From assembly GCA_022836615.1 (NCBI GenBank), contig MU405219.1, positions 186,001 through 250,000 on the forward strand: a DNA stretch of 64,000 bases. Direction: 5' to 3'. The notes under the pieces are model-generated. The model was not told the origin of the DNA and did no database searches. It saw only the letters and a program-made list of their open reading frames with translations. Source of the DNA: Annulohypoxylon bovei var. microspora (taxonomy: Eukaryota; Ascomycota; Sordariomycetes; Xylariales; Hypoxylaceae). Positions 35,028-46,176 of the stretch are shown here, piece after piece. The position numbers and the translations under genes are program-made. Position 1 is the stretch's first letter; each line of letters starts with the position of its first letter.

Positions 35028-36089
35028 ATGTCTCAACAACCAGATCTACCACATCTTAACATCAAGAAACGTCGTAGCGGGGACGTCGCTAGCAGTACTA
35101 ATCTAGAACTGATCTTCGAGACGACCGAATGGCACCGAGAGCTTATCGAGAAAATTAAGAACAGTCAACGAGTTATGAGCCCGCTGACGGAAGAGAGAGC
35201 AAGACAGATTATCGAAAGTTTAGAGGGAATTGGTGAAGATTTGGACACCGCCAACACGCCAGCCGTACATGCAGTACGGAGCACTTTATCAGGGCTCAAA
35301 GCTGAGATGTCCCGTCGAATTGAAACAGACTCTAAATATGCCGAGTGTCGGGCAAAGCTCGAAAAGTTATCTAAAGACGGATTCTTCTTAAGATTTGGTG
35401 ATTATTTTGCCAATGCGGTCGGGGATCTGATCTTCAATCCAGCTCAGGTCAGTAACCTGAGTAAAATGGCGGTAGAAGTCTCAAAAGAGGCTAAGAAACC
35501 CCAGAAAAGGGGGAGGAGGCAAAAGGGGGAAGAATCGACCAATCCAGAATCCGAGACAGATACCATGAAAATATTTCTTACACAAACATGGATCCAAATC
35601 GACGAAATCCTCACGCTTGAGGAAGAACAAAAAATATCCTTTGCAATAAAGGCGCCCACGCCAATGGCCGACCTCATCGAGAACCTGGCCAAAATGGCCA
35701 AAATGCCCGACTATAAAGGCATTAGAATAGCCATAACTATGTACGCCCAAAGAAATGACATCGTCCACCGACCTTTGGTCGAGATGGCGAAGGCCGGAAA
35801 TTATTACGTGCTGGCTACAAGGTTAAGGGATGATCTGAGAGCTCTTGTCCTGCAAAGGTACATCACACCAGAGGAAAAACAGACAACTCGTCTCGCCATC
35901 TTCAAGACGGCAGACTGGTATTTCGAAGAATTTAAATTCGACGAATATACTTACGAGCTCTTGGATTACCGGCCACGGCCGGCTGGAAAGGATGGGAAAC
36001 CCATCCGAGAAAAGGCAAAGGGGTCTGCACCGTCAATCCCACAGAGGAGGGAGAGGCCTCGCCGTGGAAGGCCCATTCCATCCACATGA
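35028..36089 (+). CDS. Uncharacterised 353-residue protein
   Basis: I do not recognise this protein. It is one uninterrupted frame with a good start context (CTACAATG) and no signal peptide or membrane segment. It is highly charged and looks mostly helical. A basic linker near residue 160 (KKPQKRGRRQKGEEST) separates two parts: an N-terminal half with Glu/Arg/Leu-rich helices, and a C-terminal half with MADLIENLAKMAKMPDYKG and QRNDIVHRPLVEMAKAG. The C-terminus is Arg/Pro-rich and basic (RPRRGRPIPST), which could bind nucleic acid. It stands alone between long AT-rich spacers. Its length, intact frame and non-random composition support a real gene; it could be lineage-specific. Confidence 0.6.
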   Translation: MSQQPDLPHLNIKKRRSGDVASSTNLELIFETTEWHRELIEKIKNSQRVMSPLTEERARQIIESLEGIGEDLDTANTPAVHAVRSTLSGLKAEMSRRIETDSKYAECRAKLEKLSKDGFFLRFGDYFANAVGDLIFNPAQVSNLSKMAVEVSKEAKKPQKRGRRQKGEESTNPESETDTMKIFLTQTWIQIDEILTLEEEQKISFAIKAPTPMADLIENLAKMAKMPDYKGIRIAITMYAQRNDIVHRPLVEMAKAGNYYVLATRLRDDLRALVLQRYITPEEKQTTRLAIFKTADWYFEEFKFDEYTYELLDYRPRPAGKDGKPIREKAKGSAPSIPQRRERPRRGRPIPST

Positions 36090-37505
36090 AAGACGGGAGA
36101 AAAGGAGATGATGATACTCTTATTCCCAAGTAGATTAGCAGCTATAAATACTGTTACCAATACTACCCATACCACAGCGAGAATCCGTAGGTGGCTACAA
36201 CGATTGTAGATTGCCCATAGCCGTTTTCTGGGGGGCGGTCGATAGAATTCGACGATTTGTATTAGGTATTTATAATCACCTATCAAATGCGTAAGGATAA
36301 AATGACTCGTCGAGCTTTGTAAATATGAGTCTCGTCTGAATATTGTTGTGGTGACTTGCTTGTTCCTTGAGGCATTGTAATGTGTTTATTATAAAGTACC
36401 TAGGTACTTATCAACTCGCCTCATTCCTTTATAACTCGTCCAGTAAGCAGTGTGGCTCAACACTATTTGACCGCTATGCGTTTTACAGTCTTTAGATGAA
36501 TCGTCATCTAAGACTCTAAGACTCAAGAGCGGTAACTTCTCGGTAACCTCTAAAAACTTGGAAGTTTGTGAATCCACCCCAACGAAAATGACGGACCTGG
36601 GTGCTGGGGTACTGGACACATGCAAGCAGCCGCTAGACTGCCTGCAAATCAGATCCTTCACTGCGAAACCTCTTATTGGACCATCAGCTATTCTCGCGCC
36701 GGCACAGTCAGCTACAAAGTCCTCTTAACCTTTAAAGGAAATAGCTAAGGACACGTATTCTATTCATCGGCCGTGTCATTGTGGTATCGTCGCAGAAAGC
36801 ACAGCATGGACTTCTTGAATACCTAGGTATGTATATACCTACGTACGTCAATGTTCCAGATGCGGCACTGCGAAGTTCCATCTAGAACCTTGGAGCTCAA
36901 CAAGACAAGCCACAGTTCATCCGTCGAATCCAACTACACATGTGAGATTCTCCGCATGGCACCAAACTTCGGACATACGATATGTCCATACATAGGTACA
37001 TTATCTGCAATGTAAGCAGGTCGGGACGGATTCTCCCCACTTTCAGCTTGCTCTCAAATACCTAGATAGGAGCTCATAGATAGATATCATAGCACGGCAT
37101 GATTGCGCGATAAGACCCCGAAAAGTAGCTCACAGCTCACGAAGTCATTCGCCGGCCGGATCTCGCATATCATACATTCGTCATAAGCTCACTTCCATGC
37201 GTTCACAAAGTATATGACAAAACCCTAATCAATCGCAAACTGGGTATCATTAATAAGTCCAATTAAAGAGGGGGGTTTCCGAGCGAGCTACCCAGCTTAG
37301 CTGAAGCCAATTCGGGGAATCCGGGAATCCGACGCCTTTGTCCTATCTCTCGGCAACGCCCAGGCCAAAACCCGTGATCGCGTGCGCCCTACGCCCTCCA
37401 GACAGAGACCAATTTACGCGACCACGTCATACGCAGCATCGGGCTTCCAAAGTTTAATTAAACATCCAAACAAACCTCGCCGCTAGCTAGCCTCCCCCCG
37501 CGACG
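36090..37505. other. Intergenic with two TACCTAGGTA palindromes
   Basis: No supported gene. Palindromes lie at 36397-36406 and 36820-36829, the second followed by GTATATACCTACGTACGT. Composition changes abruptly at about 37490, where the GC-rich gene begins. Confidence 0.5.
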
Positions 37506-38324
37506 ATGTTAAAGCGCATGAACGCGCCGCGAAAGCCGACCCCCGTCGCCGTCGCGCCGGCGTCCCGCGCTCGGCCGCCGCGGTGCCCGCCGCTGCCCCT
37601 CGAGATCTGGACGCAGATCATGCGGGCACTGGTGCACAGCGAGGACCTGCCGGAGCTGTGGACGGGGCTGCGGCTGCTGTCGCACACGGTGAAGGCGGCG
37701 GTCGAGGCGGCGTTCGCGGACGAGCACCTGGCGCGGCTGCGCGGGTGGCTGTACGTCGGGGACCCGCAGCAGCACCAGGCGGAGGCGGCGCGGCAGCGGC
37801 GGCCGCGGGGCCAGCCGGGCGCCGGGCGCATCGTGCCGCTGCAGCTGGCGCTGTCGCGCTTCTCGCCCGACCGCCGCCGCGCCTACTTCGTCTCGCTGCT
37901 GCACCGCGACGACCCCTCGCTGAAGATCAGCCCGGGCTTCGCCGAGTGCAGCGACAACACCGTCGTCGCCGAGTGGCTGCGCTCCGCGCGCGGCGTCCCG
38001 CCCCCCGGCGCCGGGCCCACCGAGGGCAGGCTGCGGCTGACCATCGGCCCGGACTGCGCCTGGACGCACTGGAAGCACCACGTCATCGGCAGCGACGGCT
38101 TCGTCGTCGAGTCGCGGAATATCACGTTCGAGGACGAGTTCGATAGCGATAGCGACGGGAGCGGCGATAGCGGCGAGCGGAGGGTGCAGGGTAAGGCCGC
38201 GCGCGCGATTGGGCTGGAGGTTGATCGGACGAAGTGCGAGGTTTCCCTCGAATGGACCACGCTAGTCAGTTGCGTGTTCGCCAGACCTCGGAAGACTTTC
38301 GGTGAATCGTTCCACAGTCGATAG
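37506..38324 (+). CDS. F-box-like protein, very GC-rich gene
   Basis: A 272-residue protein with a proline-rich start followed by LPLEIWTQIMRAL at about residues 31-43 and EDLPELWTGLRLLSHTVKAAVE. This is the pattern of short fungal F-box-like proteins, where the F-box recruits Skp1 and a ubiquitin ligase. The rest has conserved-looking RRRAYFVSLLHRDDPSL and IGPDCAWTHWKHHV segments but no repeat domain. The first about 640 bp are about 70 percent GC by eye, far above the neighbouring DNA, while the last 150 bp fall back to the local level. High GC leaves long open frames on other strands here (for example 37509-38081 minus); I chose this frame because of the F-box pattern and because its C-terminal part continues into normal-GC sequence. 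Confidence 0.65.
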   Translation: MLKRMNAPRKPTPVAVAPASRARPPRCPPLPLEIWTQIMRALVHSEDLPELWTGLRLLSHTVKAAVEAAFADEHLARLRGWLYVGDPQQHQAEAARQRRPRGQPGAGRIVPLQLALSRFSPDRRRAYFVSLLHRDDPSLKISPGFAECSDNTVVAEWLRSARGVPPPGAGPTEGRLRLTIGPDCAWTHWKHHVIGSDGFVVESRNITFEDEFDSDSDGSGDSGERRVQGKAARAIGLEVDRTKCEVSLEWTTLVSCVFARPRKTFGESFHSR

Positions 38325-39058
38325 GAGTAAGGTATTCAGACTTGGAATTTGACACGAACAGGCTGTAAAGATAACACGACACGGAGTCCTAATTTGGGAT
38401 TAGAGCGGGACGGTGAATATACAATAGACGATATATATGCGCAATATTAAAGTGGATATTGAAGATATTAGGTTTGTAACGGATATTATACAAGCTTAAA
38501 GTCATCTTAGCGCTTGATTGACACATTATTTATAGACAATTAGCTTCATTCAATTTTCAATTCTTGCTAGTACTTCTTATAGACAGACTCGCTTTAATCT
38601 ATACATCTACGTTAGTTCTCAGCTAAAGTTTTCTGCTGCTTTATATTCAACACATTCACATCCATAAGACCGCTGAGGCCAGACACAAATCACACGAAGA
38701 ATCATAGGTACCTATTTTATTGGGGTTGCCTATTAACACATTTCGTTCGTTGGTGAGACGCCTACTCCGTAACGGCCCAGGGAGCACTTTGCTCAATCCA
38801 GGCCAGTCCATAATCGATGTATTGCAAGTTTCTTCATTAGCAGTATTCCATGCTAGTAATCCAGTGACTCTTACCAACAACAGAGTCGCCCAACTCATTC
38901 CCATATTCGATTTGGGGGGGTTTCGTAAGAGAATACCCGAATCATCGATGTCCGTCAGTAGACCAAACCCCAAGAAGCCCCTGGTTGTATGAATTGTAGT
39001 CGAAAAAAGGGTTCCGTCTCAAGATGTCACTCCTCCCATTGGTAACTCCCTAGCGCTC
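38325..39058. other. Intergenic, nothing recognised
   Basis: Spacer between the convergent F-box-like and CWC25 genes. Frames of 90-105 codons on both strands at 38656-38992 overlap each other and show no family pattern. Confidence 0.5.
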
Positions 39059-40258
39059 TCAACCAATGACTTTCCTCCTTAAACCATTCACGAAATCCCT
39101 GTCGCCGTACTTGCCCGAACGCTCTCGAGCCTTATCATCCGCTTCTCGTTCCGAACGCTCCTTCTCGGCTATTGCGGCTAATCGCTTCTCTCGGTCTTGG
39201 TCGAGCTCGGAGGCCGCCTCTTGCATAGCTGCGAGTTTTTGCGCTCGCTCATCCGCGGCCGATTCGGCAGAACCGCCGGCACCACCACCACTAGCCTTGT
39301 TGTCGCGACCGCTGCTGGGTCTATCTTTGAACGAGCGTCGATCGCGATAATCCCGTTTGTCGTCTTGGTCATCGGGGTAGCGTCGCCGTCCTCGCGAAGG
39401 TTCTTTGGAGTAGTCGCGACGTTGTCGATACCCCTCGTCTTTCGCATCGCTGCGACGCGGGCTCTGCGATCGACCTCTGCGCGATCTAGTGTTGTCCTTG
39501 GGATCACCTCTTGAGATTGATCGCTTTCGCTCGGAACGCTCAGGACGACGCTCCTTTCTGGAGCTGTATCGCTCTCGACTTTCGGACCTCTCTCTTGAAT
39601 CAGATCGGCGGTGTTTGTGTCGGCGTTCTCTTGATTCGTCTCTCTCCCTGGAATCGGTTCGGCGGTGTCGGCGGTGGCGATGTTCTCTTGAATGTGACCT
39701 GTGCCTGTGTCGTCTCGAGTGCCTTTCCTCCCTCTTGCGTGATGAAGATTTTTCGTCTTCTTGCCCCATCGATGCAAGGAGTTGTTTTCTCTTAATAGGA
39801 TCATTCATCATTGCCTCGTAGGCGGCCTGCTCTTGCTTCTTGATTGCTAGAAGAGGGTCTTCTCTGATCTTCAACGCCGTATCTCTCTCAGTATTCGCGT
39901 TCTGTAGGGCCATGAAACTCTCTTGCCCTGCCGACTTTTTGAGGTTATCTTGTTCGGGTCCTTTGGTTAGAATATTATCGATGCGTCGCTTTCCCAGTAA
40001 GTAGCCCTCGAGCTCTTCGGTAGTACCAGTTTGTCCATCGCTAGGGCCTTGATACATCCATTCGACACGGTCTACGACTTTGCGGCCTCCGGAGATGGCA
40101 AGTTGCTTCTGGAGTTCTTCCTTCGCGCGTTCTTCCTTAATCTCTTGAATGCGAGCCTCGGTCTTCTTGCGCTCTTCCAAGGCTTTTTGTTCCTCCTCGT
40201 AAACGCGCCGCTGATTCTTCAGCAGCGCGGGGTGGTAGGATTTCTTCAGTTGCAACAT
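39059..40258 (-). CDS. CWC25: Pre-mRNA splicing factor CWC25
   Basis: Spliceosome component that joins just before the first catalytic step (yeast Cwc25). It is a single exon of 399 residues. The N-terminus carries the Cir_N-type segment LQLKKSYHPALLKNQRRV and then a charged helix. The family signature VEWMYQGP is followed by EELEGYLLGKRRID. The C-terminal half is low-complexity, rich in Arg, Ser, Asp and His (RHRHRSHSREH and similar), the RS/RD-type tail of many fungal splicing factors, and ends with DRDFVNGLRRKVIG. The start at 40258 has a good context (CCAAAATG). It is divergently transcribed from CSN2 with about 540 bp between the starts. Long frames on the opposite strand are shadows of the repetitive tail. 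Confidence 0.92.
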   Translation of the reverse strand: MLQLKKSYHPALLKNQRRVYEEEQKALEERKKTEARIQEIKEERAKEELQKQLAISGGRKVVDRVEWMYQGPSDGQTGTTEELEGYLLGKRRIDNILTKGPEQDNLKKSAGQESFMALQNANTERDTALKIREDPLLAIKKQEQAAYEAMMNDPIKRKQLLASMGQEDEKSSSRKREERHSRRHRHRSHSREHRHRRHRRTDSRERDESRERRHKHRRSDSRERSESRERYSSRKERRPERSERKRSISRGDPKDNTRSRRGRSQSPRRSDAKDEGYRQRRDYSKEPSRGRRRYPDDQDDKRDYRDRRSFKDRPSSGRDNKASGGGAGGSAESAADERAQKLAAMQEAASELDQDREKRLAAIAEKERSEREADDKARERSGKYGDRDFVNGLRRKVIG

Positions 40259-40800
40259 TTTGGCGACCTAATTGATGAAAGGTTGTCGCAGAACTGTTGG
40301 TGGGTATCGAAAGAGGTTGTCAATAGATAAAGTTGAAATGGATAAATGTGATAATAACTTGGTTGATTATTTAGACCCAAAATCTTTACTAGTTGCCACT
40401 GGATTACCCAGCCACATCTGTATGGCAGGGGTGCATATGCATAATTGCGGGGCCCAATAGGTACGTACCGATCAGCCCCATTAGCCCCACGTTCATCAAT
40501 TCACACTGTTCACATAGAGCTCCGATAAGATAAAGAAATACATACATCCCACTCAAGTGCAGCTGTAGCCTTCCTTCCGTGTCGTTCAACATTTAACTTC
40601 AATTACGACAAACAACAGAAGGTTCAACTTGCCGTACTTCACGTAAAGTGCGCAGGAGAGAGATCCTTTCATCGGAATTTCCAAACCTTTCTCGTCTTTT
40701 ACTTTCTCATCATTTCCGTGACGACATCGGATCTCCCTTCATCAATTCCACATTCTATTACTACCTAGATACATCATCAGTTTCCCTAAACATCGTCAAA
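40259..40800. promoter_or_regulatory. Bidirectional promoter region of CWC25 and CSN2
   Basis: 542 bp between two divergent housekeeping starts. It must contain both promoters and 5' UTRs. No palindrome or repeat stands out. Confidence 0.6.
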
Positions 40801-42379
40801 ATGTCTGACGATGATTTCATGCAAGAGTCTGATGATGAGCAGTATGAATTAACCCTACTCGATGACGATATCCCGATAACTAATAATCTGTAGATATGAC
40901 TTCGAATACGAAGATGACGATGGCGACGACTCCGGTGATGTCGATATCGAGAATAAATATTACAACGCCAAGCAGATGAAGTCCAGCGACCCAGAAGAAG
41001 CTATAGAAGAATTTCTAGGCATTCCAGATCTCGAACAGGAGAAGGGGGATTGGGGATTCAAAGGACTGAAGCAAGCAATCAAGTTAGAGTTTCGACTTGG
41101 AAGATGGGAGCAGGTCAGATTTTGATTGACCAAGAAACCAGTCGTTCTAATAGATAGCTAACCAGGAACCTAGGCCGTGGAACATTACACCGAACTCCTC
41201 ACCTACGTCAAATCCGCCGTCACTCGCAACTACTCGGAGAAATCCATCAACAATATGCTAGACTACATCGAGAAAGAATCGGAAAACGAGGGAGCTCGTA
41301 AGGCCATGGAACAGTTCTATTCCTTAACGCTGAACTGCTTCCAAAGTACGAACAACGAGCGTCTATGGCTCAAGACGAACATCAAGCTGGCCAAGCTTCT
41401 CCTTGATCGCAAAGAATACTTATCGGTCACCAAGAAATTGCGAGAGTTGCAGAAGGCCTGTCAAAAGGAAGACGGTACTGATGACCCCAGCAAGGGCACC
41501 TACTCCCTAGAGATCTATGCCTTGGAGATACAGATGTACGCCGAAACGCGCAACAACAAGCAGCTTAAAGTGCTATATCAGAGAGCGCTCAAGGTACGCT
41601 CTGCCGTGCCTCACCCGAAGATCATGGGCATCATTCGTGAATGTGGAGGCAAGATGCATATGAGTGAAGAGAACTGGAAGGATGCGCAAAGCGACTTCTT
41701 CGAATCGTTCCGCAATTACGACGAGGCTGGATCTCTGCAGCGAATCCAGGTCCTCAAATATCTTCTCCTTACCACCATGCTAATGAAGTCTGACATCAAC
41801 CCCTTCGACTCTCAGGAGACAAAACCGTATCGCAACGATCCTCGCATTGCCGCGATGACCGAGCTAGTGGATGCTTACCAGCGAGATGACATGCATACGT
41901 ACGTCAGTGTGCTACAGAAGAACCAAGACATATTGGCCGACCCCTTCATCGCGGAGAATATAGACGAGGTGACCCGAAATATGCGTACTAAGGCTATAGT
42001 CAAGCTGATCGCGCCATACACGCGCATGAAGCTCGAATGGATTGCACGACAACTCAAGATATCCGAGATAGAGGTACAAGATATTCTGGGCTTCTTGATC
42101 GTAGATAGCAAGATCAAAGGCAAGATCGATCAGCAAAGTGGCATACTCGAGATTGAATCAGATGGTGACGCCGAGCGTGTGCAGGCTATGGATTCTTGGG
42201 CCGGAGCCTTAGCCGGATTGTACGCTACCATGTTTAAGGACGGCGACGGATATAAGCTAGCCGAAACCCACGCTCAGACGGATGACACGACACTTGCACC
42301 TATGTTCTCTGGGGAAGGCAGCCGCCAGAGAGGAGGTACTAAGGGCAAGAAGGGTATTGTTAAGGGTCACTTCGTTTAG
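40801..42379 (+). CDS. CSN2: COP9 signalosome subunit 2
   Basis: Scaffold subunit of the COP9 signalosome, which removes NEDD8/Rub1 from cullins and in fungi links light, development and secondary metabolism. Exons 40801-40841, 40894-41113 and 41174-42379 give 488 residues. The acidic start (SDDEQYDFEYEDDDGDDSG) is typical. It is followed by helical repeats (KQMKSSDPEEAIEEF, NYSEKSINNMLDYIEK) and a C-terminal PCI domain with YTRMKLEWIARQLKISEIEVQDIL and the winged-helix strand LIVDSKIKGKIDQQSGILE. The first intron has GTATGA and TGTAG ends with a CTAAT branch site, and all junctions are in phase. Length agrees with fungal CSN2. Confidence 0.95.
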
Positions 42380-42944
42380 CAGGCATATTTCCCCTGAAGC
42401 CCCATTCATTGCTCTAGCGCTCTGGAGGAATGGTTGGGAGGTTGATGACTGGGCAGTTATGGTGATCAACAGCTGTCGCTGAGACACCACATGACATGTC
42501 TAGTCCCATGGTGGAGATTGGGCCGATACCCCGAGCTCCTGGGATTACTGCTGTGCCTTGCGCAACCATATGTTTTGTTGACAGTCGTTACGGCGCGTCT
42601 AAATAGACCCGTGATACCTCCTGAATAACATTAGATGTGAGACGATGAACTCTCTAGAGTAAACGCCTAGACTTTTCGAAGAACAACACCCAAATTTCTC
42701 ATAGCTAGGTATTGTAGAATACATCACATCCAGAAAAGCTGACAAGTTGTTCACAGATATTACAACTCTATTCTAATCAAATATCACAAGTTCCTTCATT
42801 CTCTCGATTTTAAACTTACGCAAAGCTTCATATCTTAATAAGTCAATTATGTCGCTCCAGCGTCCCAGCACACACTATTTCAATTGCTTCCCCTGTTGAT
42901 CATTAGATCTATAACCTCATCTTAGCCATGATGAATGGTATACT
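42380..42944. other. Convergent intergenic region, nothing recognised
   Basis: Lies between the 3' ends of CSN2 and the caleosin gene and should contain both terminators. Confidence 0.5.
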
Positions 42945-44277
42945 TCACCAACTATCAAATAACCCCGGGCCCGTCGAGCTCGCTCCCTCTCGGGGATCAT
43001 ACTTTCTCCACCAGTGCGCCGCCCAGTCTGGCGGCTTTTCGCTTATATTCCGCAAAGCCCAGATGAGAATGACGGTTCCAGTTATTACTGCTACCGCGAG
43101 CTTCACCGGGTTGGATCGTTTCTCGTTTCTGCGTCCGTCTCCACTACCGACATGTTTCCGATGTATTTCAACCCTTTGATAGCGCTCTTCGGCTTTCGTA
43201 AAAAGGAGACTGCCGTTGAATGCCGCGCGGATATCTTCATTACGCATAATCCAGCTGCGAGGCCAAAGGAACAAGTACAGAGCCAACCCTGTTTCGAAGT
43301 AAGTATCATGTTATTATAATTTTAGTAAGAACTGCAAGGTCAACTTACATTCGAGGACAGTTATGTTCCAGCCATACACATTGTACTCAGCTCTCTGCTC
43401 ATTCCAAAAGTGTACAAGGTCTCGGAAGGTAAGACCGCCTTTATTGCTTTTATCATACTTAGTGAGGATGCTCTCACATGCTCGATTACGCCTGGGACGC
43501 CCCTTTTCGTCGTATGACGCCTTGTAACTAGCGTGTCTGGTGTGGTGCGTATTATTGTAGTAAATTCGTGAATACAGGTCGGGCATGTACCCCTCACAGG
43601 TAGGATAGGAGAATGTTAAATGAAGAGCGAACATAACGAGGCATGAAGACAGAATTCCCCATCCTATAATATTGTTCAGTGTATGTTCATATTGTTATGG
43701 TCATTTGGGACGTACCTAGTCTCCTACATCCCTTATACGTATCCTTCGGCCAAATGATACCGTCTTGGTCAACATCGAAGTACTCGGCATTCTGCCGTAA
43801 GATACATGTCGGTTCATAGGTTGTAATCGACGAGTTGCCCATTACCATATGTTCCGGATGCTCCTGCAAGGGGACTAGGTTGGTTTGACCCAAATCAAAT
43901 GGCTGTGAGAACCTCCTCCGTTCCGATTTCTCGGGCAAGGGCAATAAGTTTGCCTTTTCTTTGTCCGCATCGTGCATAGAACGAGTGGCATATATGTTCT
44001 CCGGCAAAGACTTCCTATGTATCCGGGTAGGAGCATAATTATTGGTGGTATTCTCGTCTGCCTTGGCTACAGATGATCGCCTCCTTCCCGGGCCTAGGTT
44101 CGCATGTCGATTCACCGCAATCTCGGCGGCAGTGCGAGGTACCCTCGGAGAAGGGAGAGGAGGCTTCGCTTCTTCTCTCTCGTGCACGCTTAATCTACGA
44201 GTTCTCAGACGTTGTAAGTGCTCGGAAGATTCTTCGGCTGGGGTTCTACCTCCGTGCGAGTGCCTTCTGCTATTCAT
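42945..44277 (-). CDS. Caleosin-family (peroxygenase) protein with long N-terminal extension
   Basis: Lipid-droplet-associated, calcium-binding haem protein; plant and fungal caleosins act as peroxygenases on unsaturated fatty acids. Three exons, 44277-43716, 43663-43349 and 43288-42945, give 406 residues. After about 165 Arg/Ser/Pro-rich residues with no counterpart in typical caleosins comes the EF-hand DVDQDGIIWPKD (about 168-179). Next are the hydrophobic stretch GILSSCLVMFALHLTFSYP and the central YYNNTHHTRHASYKASYDEKGR with its conserved-type His residues. The typical LTFRDLVHFWNEQRAEYNVYGW and LEWLALYLFLW segments follow. The C-terminus adds a second predicted membrane helix (KLAVAVITGTVILIWALRN), which is unusual. 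Intron ends are GTACGT..TATAG and GTAAGT..AACAG. Confidence 0.88.
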
Positions 44278-44938
44278 GGTGGTGGAAAGTTTTCCGGTTA
44301 GATGGAATGAAAAAAAGCGTTTTCATCGACGGCAATATCAATTTATTTATATCTACTAGTACTATCGTCCTATATGTATAGCGTTATGCCTACTATCCAC
44401 CTATTATGATTCATGATGTTGTCGGTTTCTGTTAGCGCATCAAAATAGGGGTAGGTATCAACACCGGTATATCAAGTCCTTCTCCACATCTGTAATTATG
44501 ACATCTACGACCATACTTTTTGCGAAATGATATCATCAGGTTGGAGTAGTTCTCCCTTGATGACTATCTTGCGGAGATCTTAGTGCGAGCCAAGTCTCAA
44601 CGGTAAAGGGTCCGTTTGGACCCCTTCCAGGCCGGATTTGATAGAGCAAACCTTATGCTGATTCCATAAAATCAACTAGTTTGTAAACATTCATAATATT
44701 TATTCACCAAATTCCGTCATTTCAATTCGCGACCCCTATTTCATCATCGGGAGGATACTGCGATCAACAAAGAAATATAAATGAATTGCCGCTTCGAATT
44801 GCGAGACACCCGAAGCATCTTTAGCCATAAAACAAGTCTATTCATTCGCAACTAACATAGGAACCGCTATAACAATCTACCTAAGTACCCGAAACATGTC
44901 ATCATAATCATACCTCAACCTCAACCTCAACCTCAACT
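44278..44938. other. Intergenic with short hexamer repeat
   Basis: Holds the upstream region of the caleosin gene and the 3' flank of the NmrA-like gene. The only structure seen is the CCTCAA repeat at its end (listed separately). Confidence 0.5.
44913..44936 (+). repeat. (CCTCAA)4 microsatellite
   Basis: Four perfect hexamer units directly after the stop of the NmrA-like gene, so in its 3' UTR or just beyond it. Confidence 0.8.
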
Positions 44939-46176
44939 TCACAGGCTTCCAGCCCTCTTATCCTCCGAGACCTTCAAGATATGATCAATCTTCTCCGGCT
45001 GCACCCTCTCCCAGAGCATGCCTAGGCCCTTCTTCACCCCCTTCTCCTCCTCGCGCCTGAAGAAATCCTCCGCGCTCCTGATGCGGTTAGGGTGGATCTC
45101 GTCCAGCAGCTTGTAGTCGCGCTGCAGCACGCCCTTGTTCCCGCCGGAGTTCTGCCACGTGGTCCAGAAGGCGGAGAAGTTCTCGCGGACCGTCATGGTG
45201 GCCGGGTCCTTGAGGTCGGCGTTGTAGCCCGCGGGCCACTCGGGGTCGAGGAGCCAGACCTTGCCGAAGTAGTCGTCGAAGCCGACGTCGAGGGCGCGCG
45301 CGGGGTGGCCCGTCACCTTCTCGAAGGCGCGCGCGAGGTCCTCGCGCGAGACGTGGGCGATGGCCACTTCGAGGTCGAGCCCGTTGGCCCGCTCCGGGTG
45401 GTCGAACAGCCACTTCACGTAGTGCCCGCAGTCGTCGAGCGCCACGTACGGCACGGCGCCGTCCTTCATCGGCAGCCGCCAGGTCGCGACGCCGTCCTCG
45501 ACTGACACCGTCATGGGCGTGTGCGCCGAGATCGTCATCTCCATGTACGGCCCCGTCGTGAAGAGCGCGGCCTGCATGCGCTGCTGGTTGTCGCGGTTCT
45601 GCTGCAGGATCCACTCCCCGATGCGCCCCTTGCCGTCGTAGTGACCGGCACTATTTTGCGGTTAGTAGTTAGCAAGTGATTGATAATACCTAGGTTGAAA
45701 GGCTAGGTTGTATGCGGATCTTTGGTGGATCGAGTTGAGAATAGGGGTATAGGAAAAAGATCTTATGCAGTCTTGCAACTCTAGGAAACTTACTGGAACT
45801 CAGGTCTGTAGCCGCTCTTCTTGTAGACATAGTCGAGGTTTCCAAGGATGAAGAACTTCACGCCCTCCTCGATAGCCAGCTCGTACGCGCGGATGGTCCA
45901 GAACATCTCGGACTTCTCGCCGGAGTTGAAGCCGTCGATATTGACGAAAGCGCCCCACGCGCCGCGGAACGTAGCACGCAAGCCCCTCTCCGAGGCGAAG
46001 GTGCCGATGACTGGCTCCACGGGCCCGAAGCTTTGCAGTTCCCGGAACCGGGCGCTGGAGGCATCCCGCGTGAGCGCTCGGACGGCGTAGTTCCCGGACT
46101 GGACGAGGTCCCGCACGATCGGGATACCCTGCGCGCCGGTGGCACCGACTACTGCGATAAGGCGAGGTGCAGACAT
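44939..46176 (-). CDS. NmrA-like / atypical SDR NAD(P)-binding protein
   Basis: Member of the NmrA-like/isoflavone-reductase-like family of atypical short-chain dehydrogenases; some are redox sensors that bind NAD(P) without catalysis, others are reductases. Two exons, 46176-45794 and 45650-44939, give 364 residues. The cofactor motif is VVGATGAQG (about residues 9-17), followed by the basic VRALTRDASS. Further family segments are GAFVNIDGFNS, FFILGNLDYVY, HYDGKGRIGEW, and the hydrophobic-site segment LFTTGPYMEMT. There is no Tyr-x-x-x-Lys catalytic pair at the classical position. The second exon is notably GC-rich and produces long shadow frames on both strands. The 143-bp intron contains a TACCTAGGTT motif at 45687-45696. 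Confidence 0.88.

Noticed and set aside
37509..38081. 190-codon frame on the minus strand opposite the F-box-like gene
   Set aside because: High GC keeps several frames open here; this one is Arg/Pro/Gln-biased shadow sequence with no family pattern and ends where GC drops.
39178..39804. Frames of 90-208 codons overlapping the CWC25 tail on both strands
   Set aside because: They are alternative readings of the repetitive Arg/Ser-coding tail of CWC25.
44913..44936. Hexamer repeat considered as a telomere-like tract
   Set aside because: CCTCAA is not the fungal telomere unit (CCCTAA) and only four copies occur next to a gene.
45087..45614. Long minus-strand frame inside the NmrA-like gene and a plus-strand frame at 45092-45505
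   Set aside because: Both are shadows of the GC-rich second exon; the NmrA-like frame has clear motifs and proper splicing.
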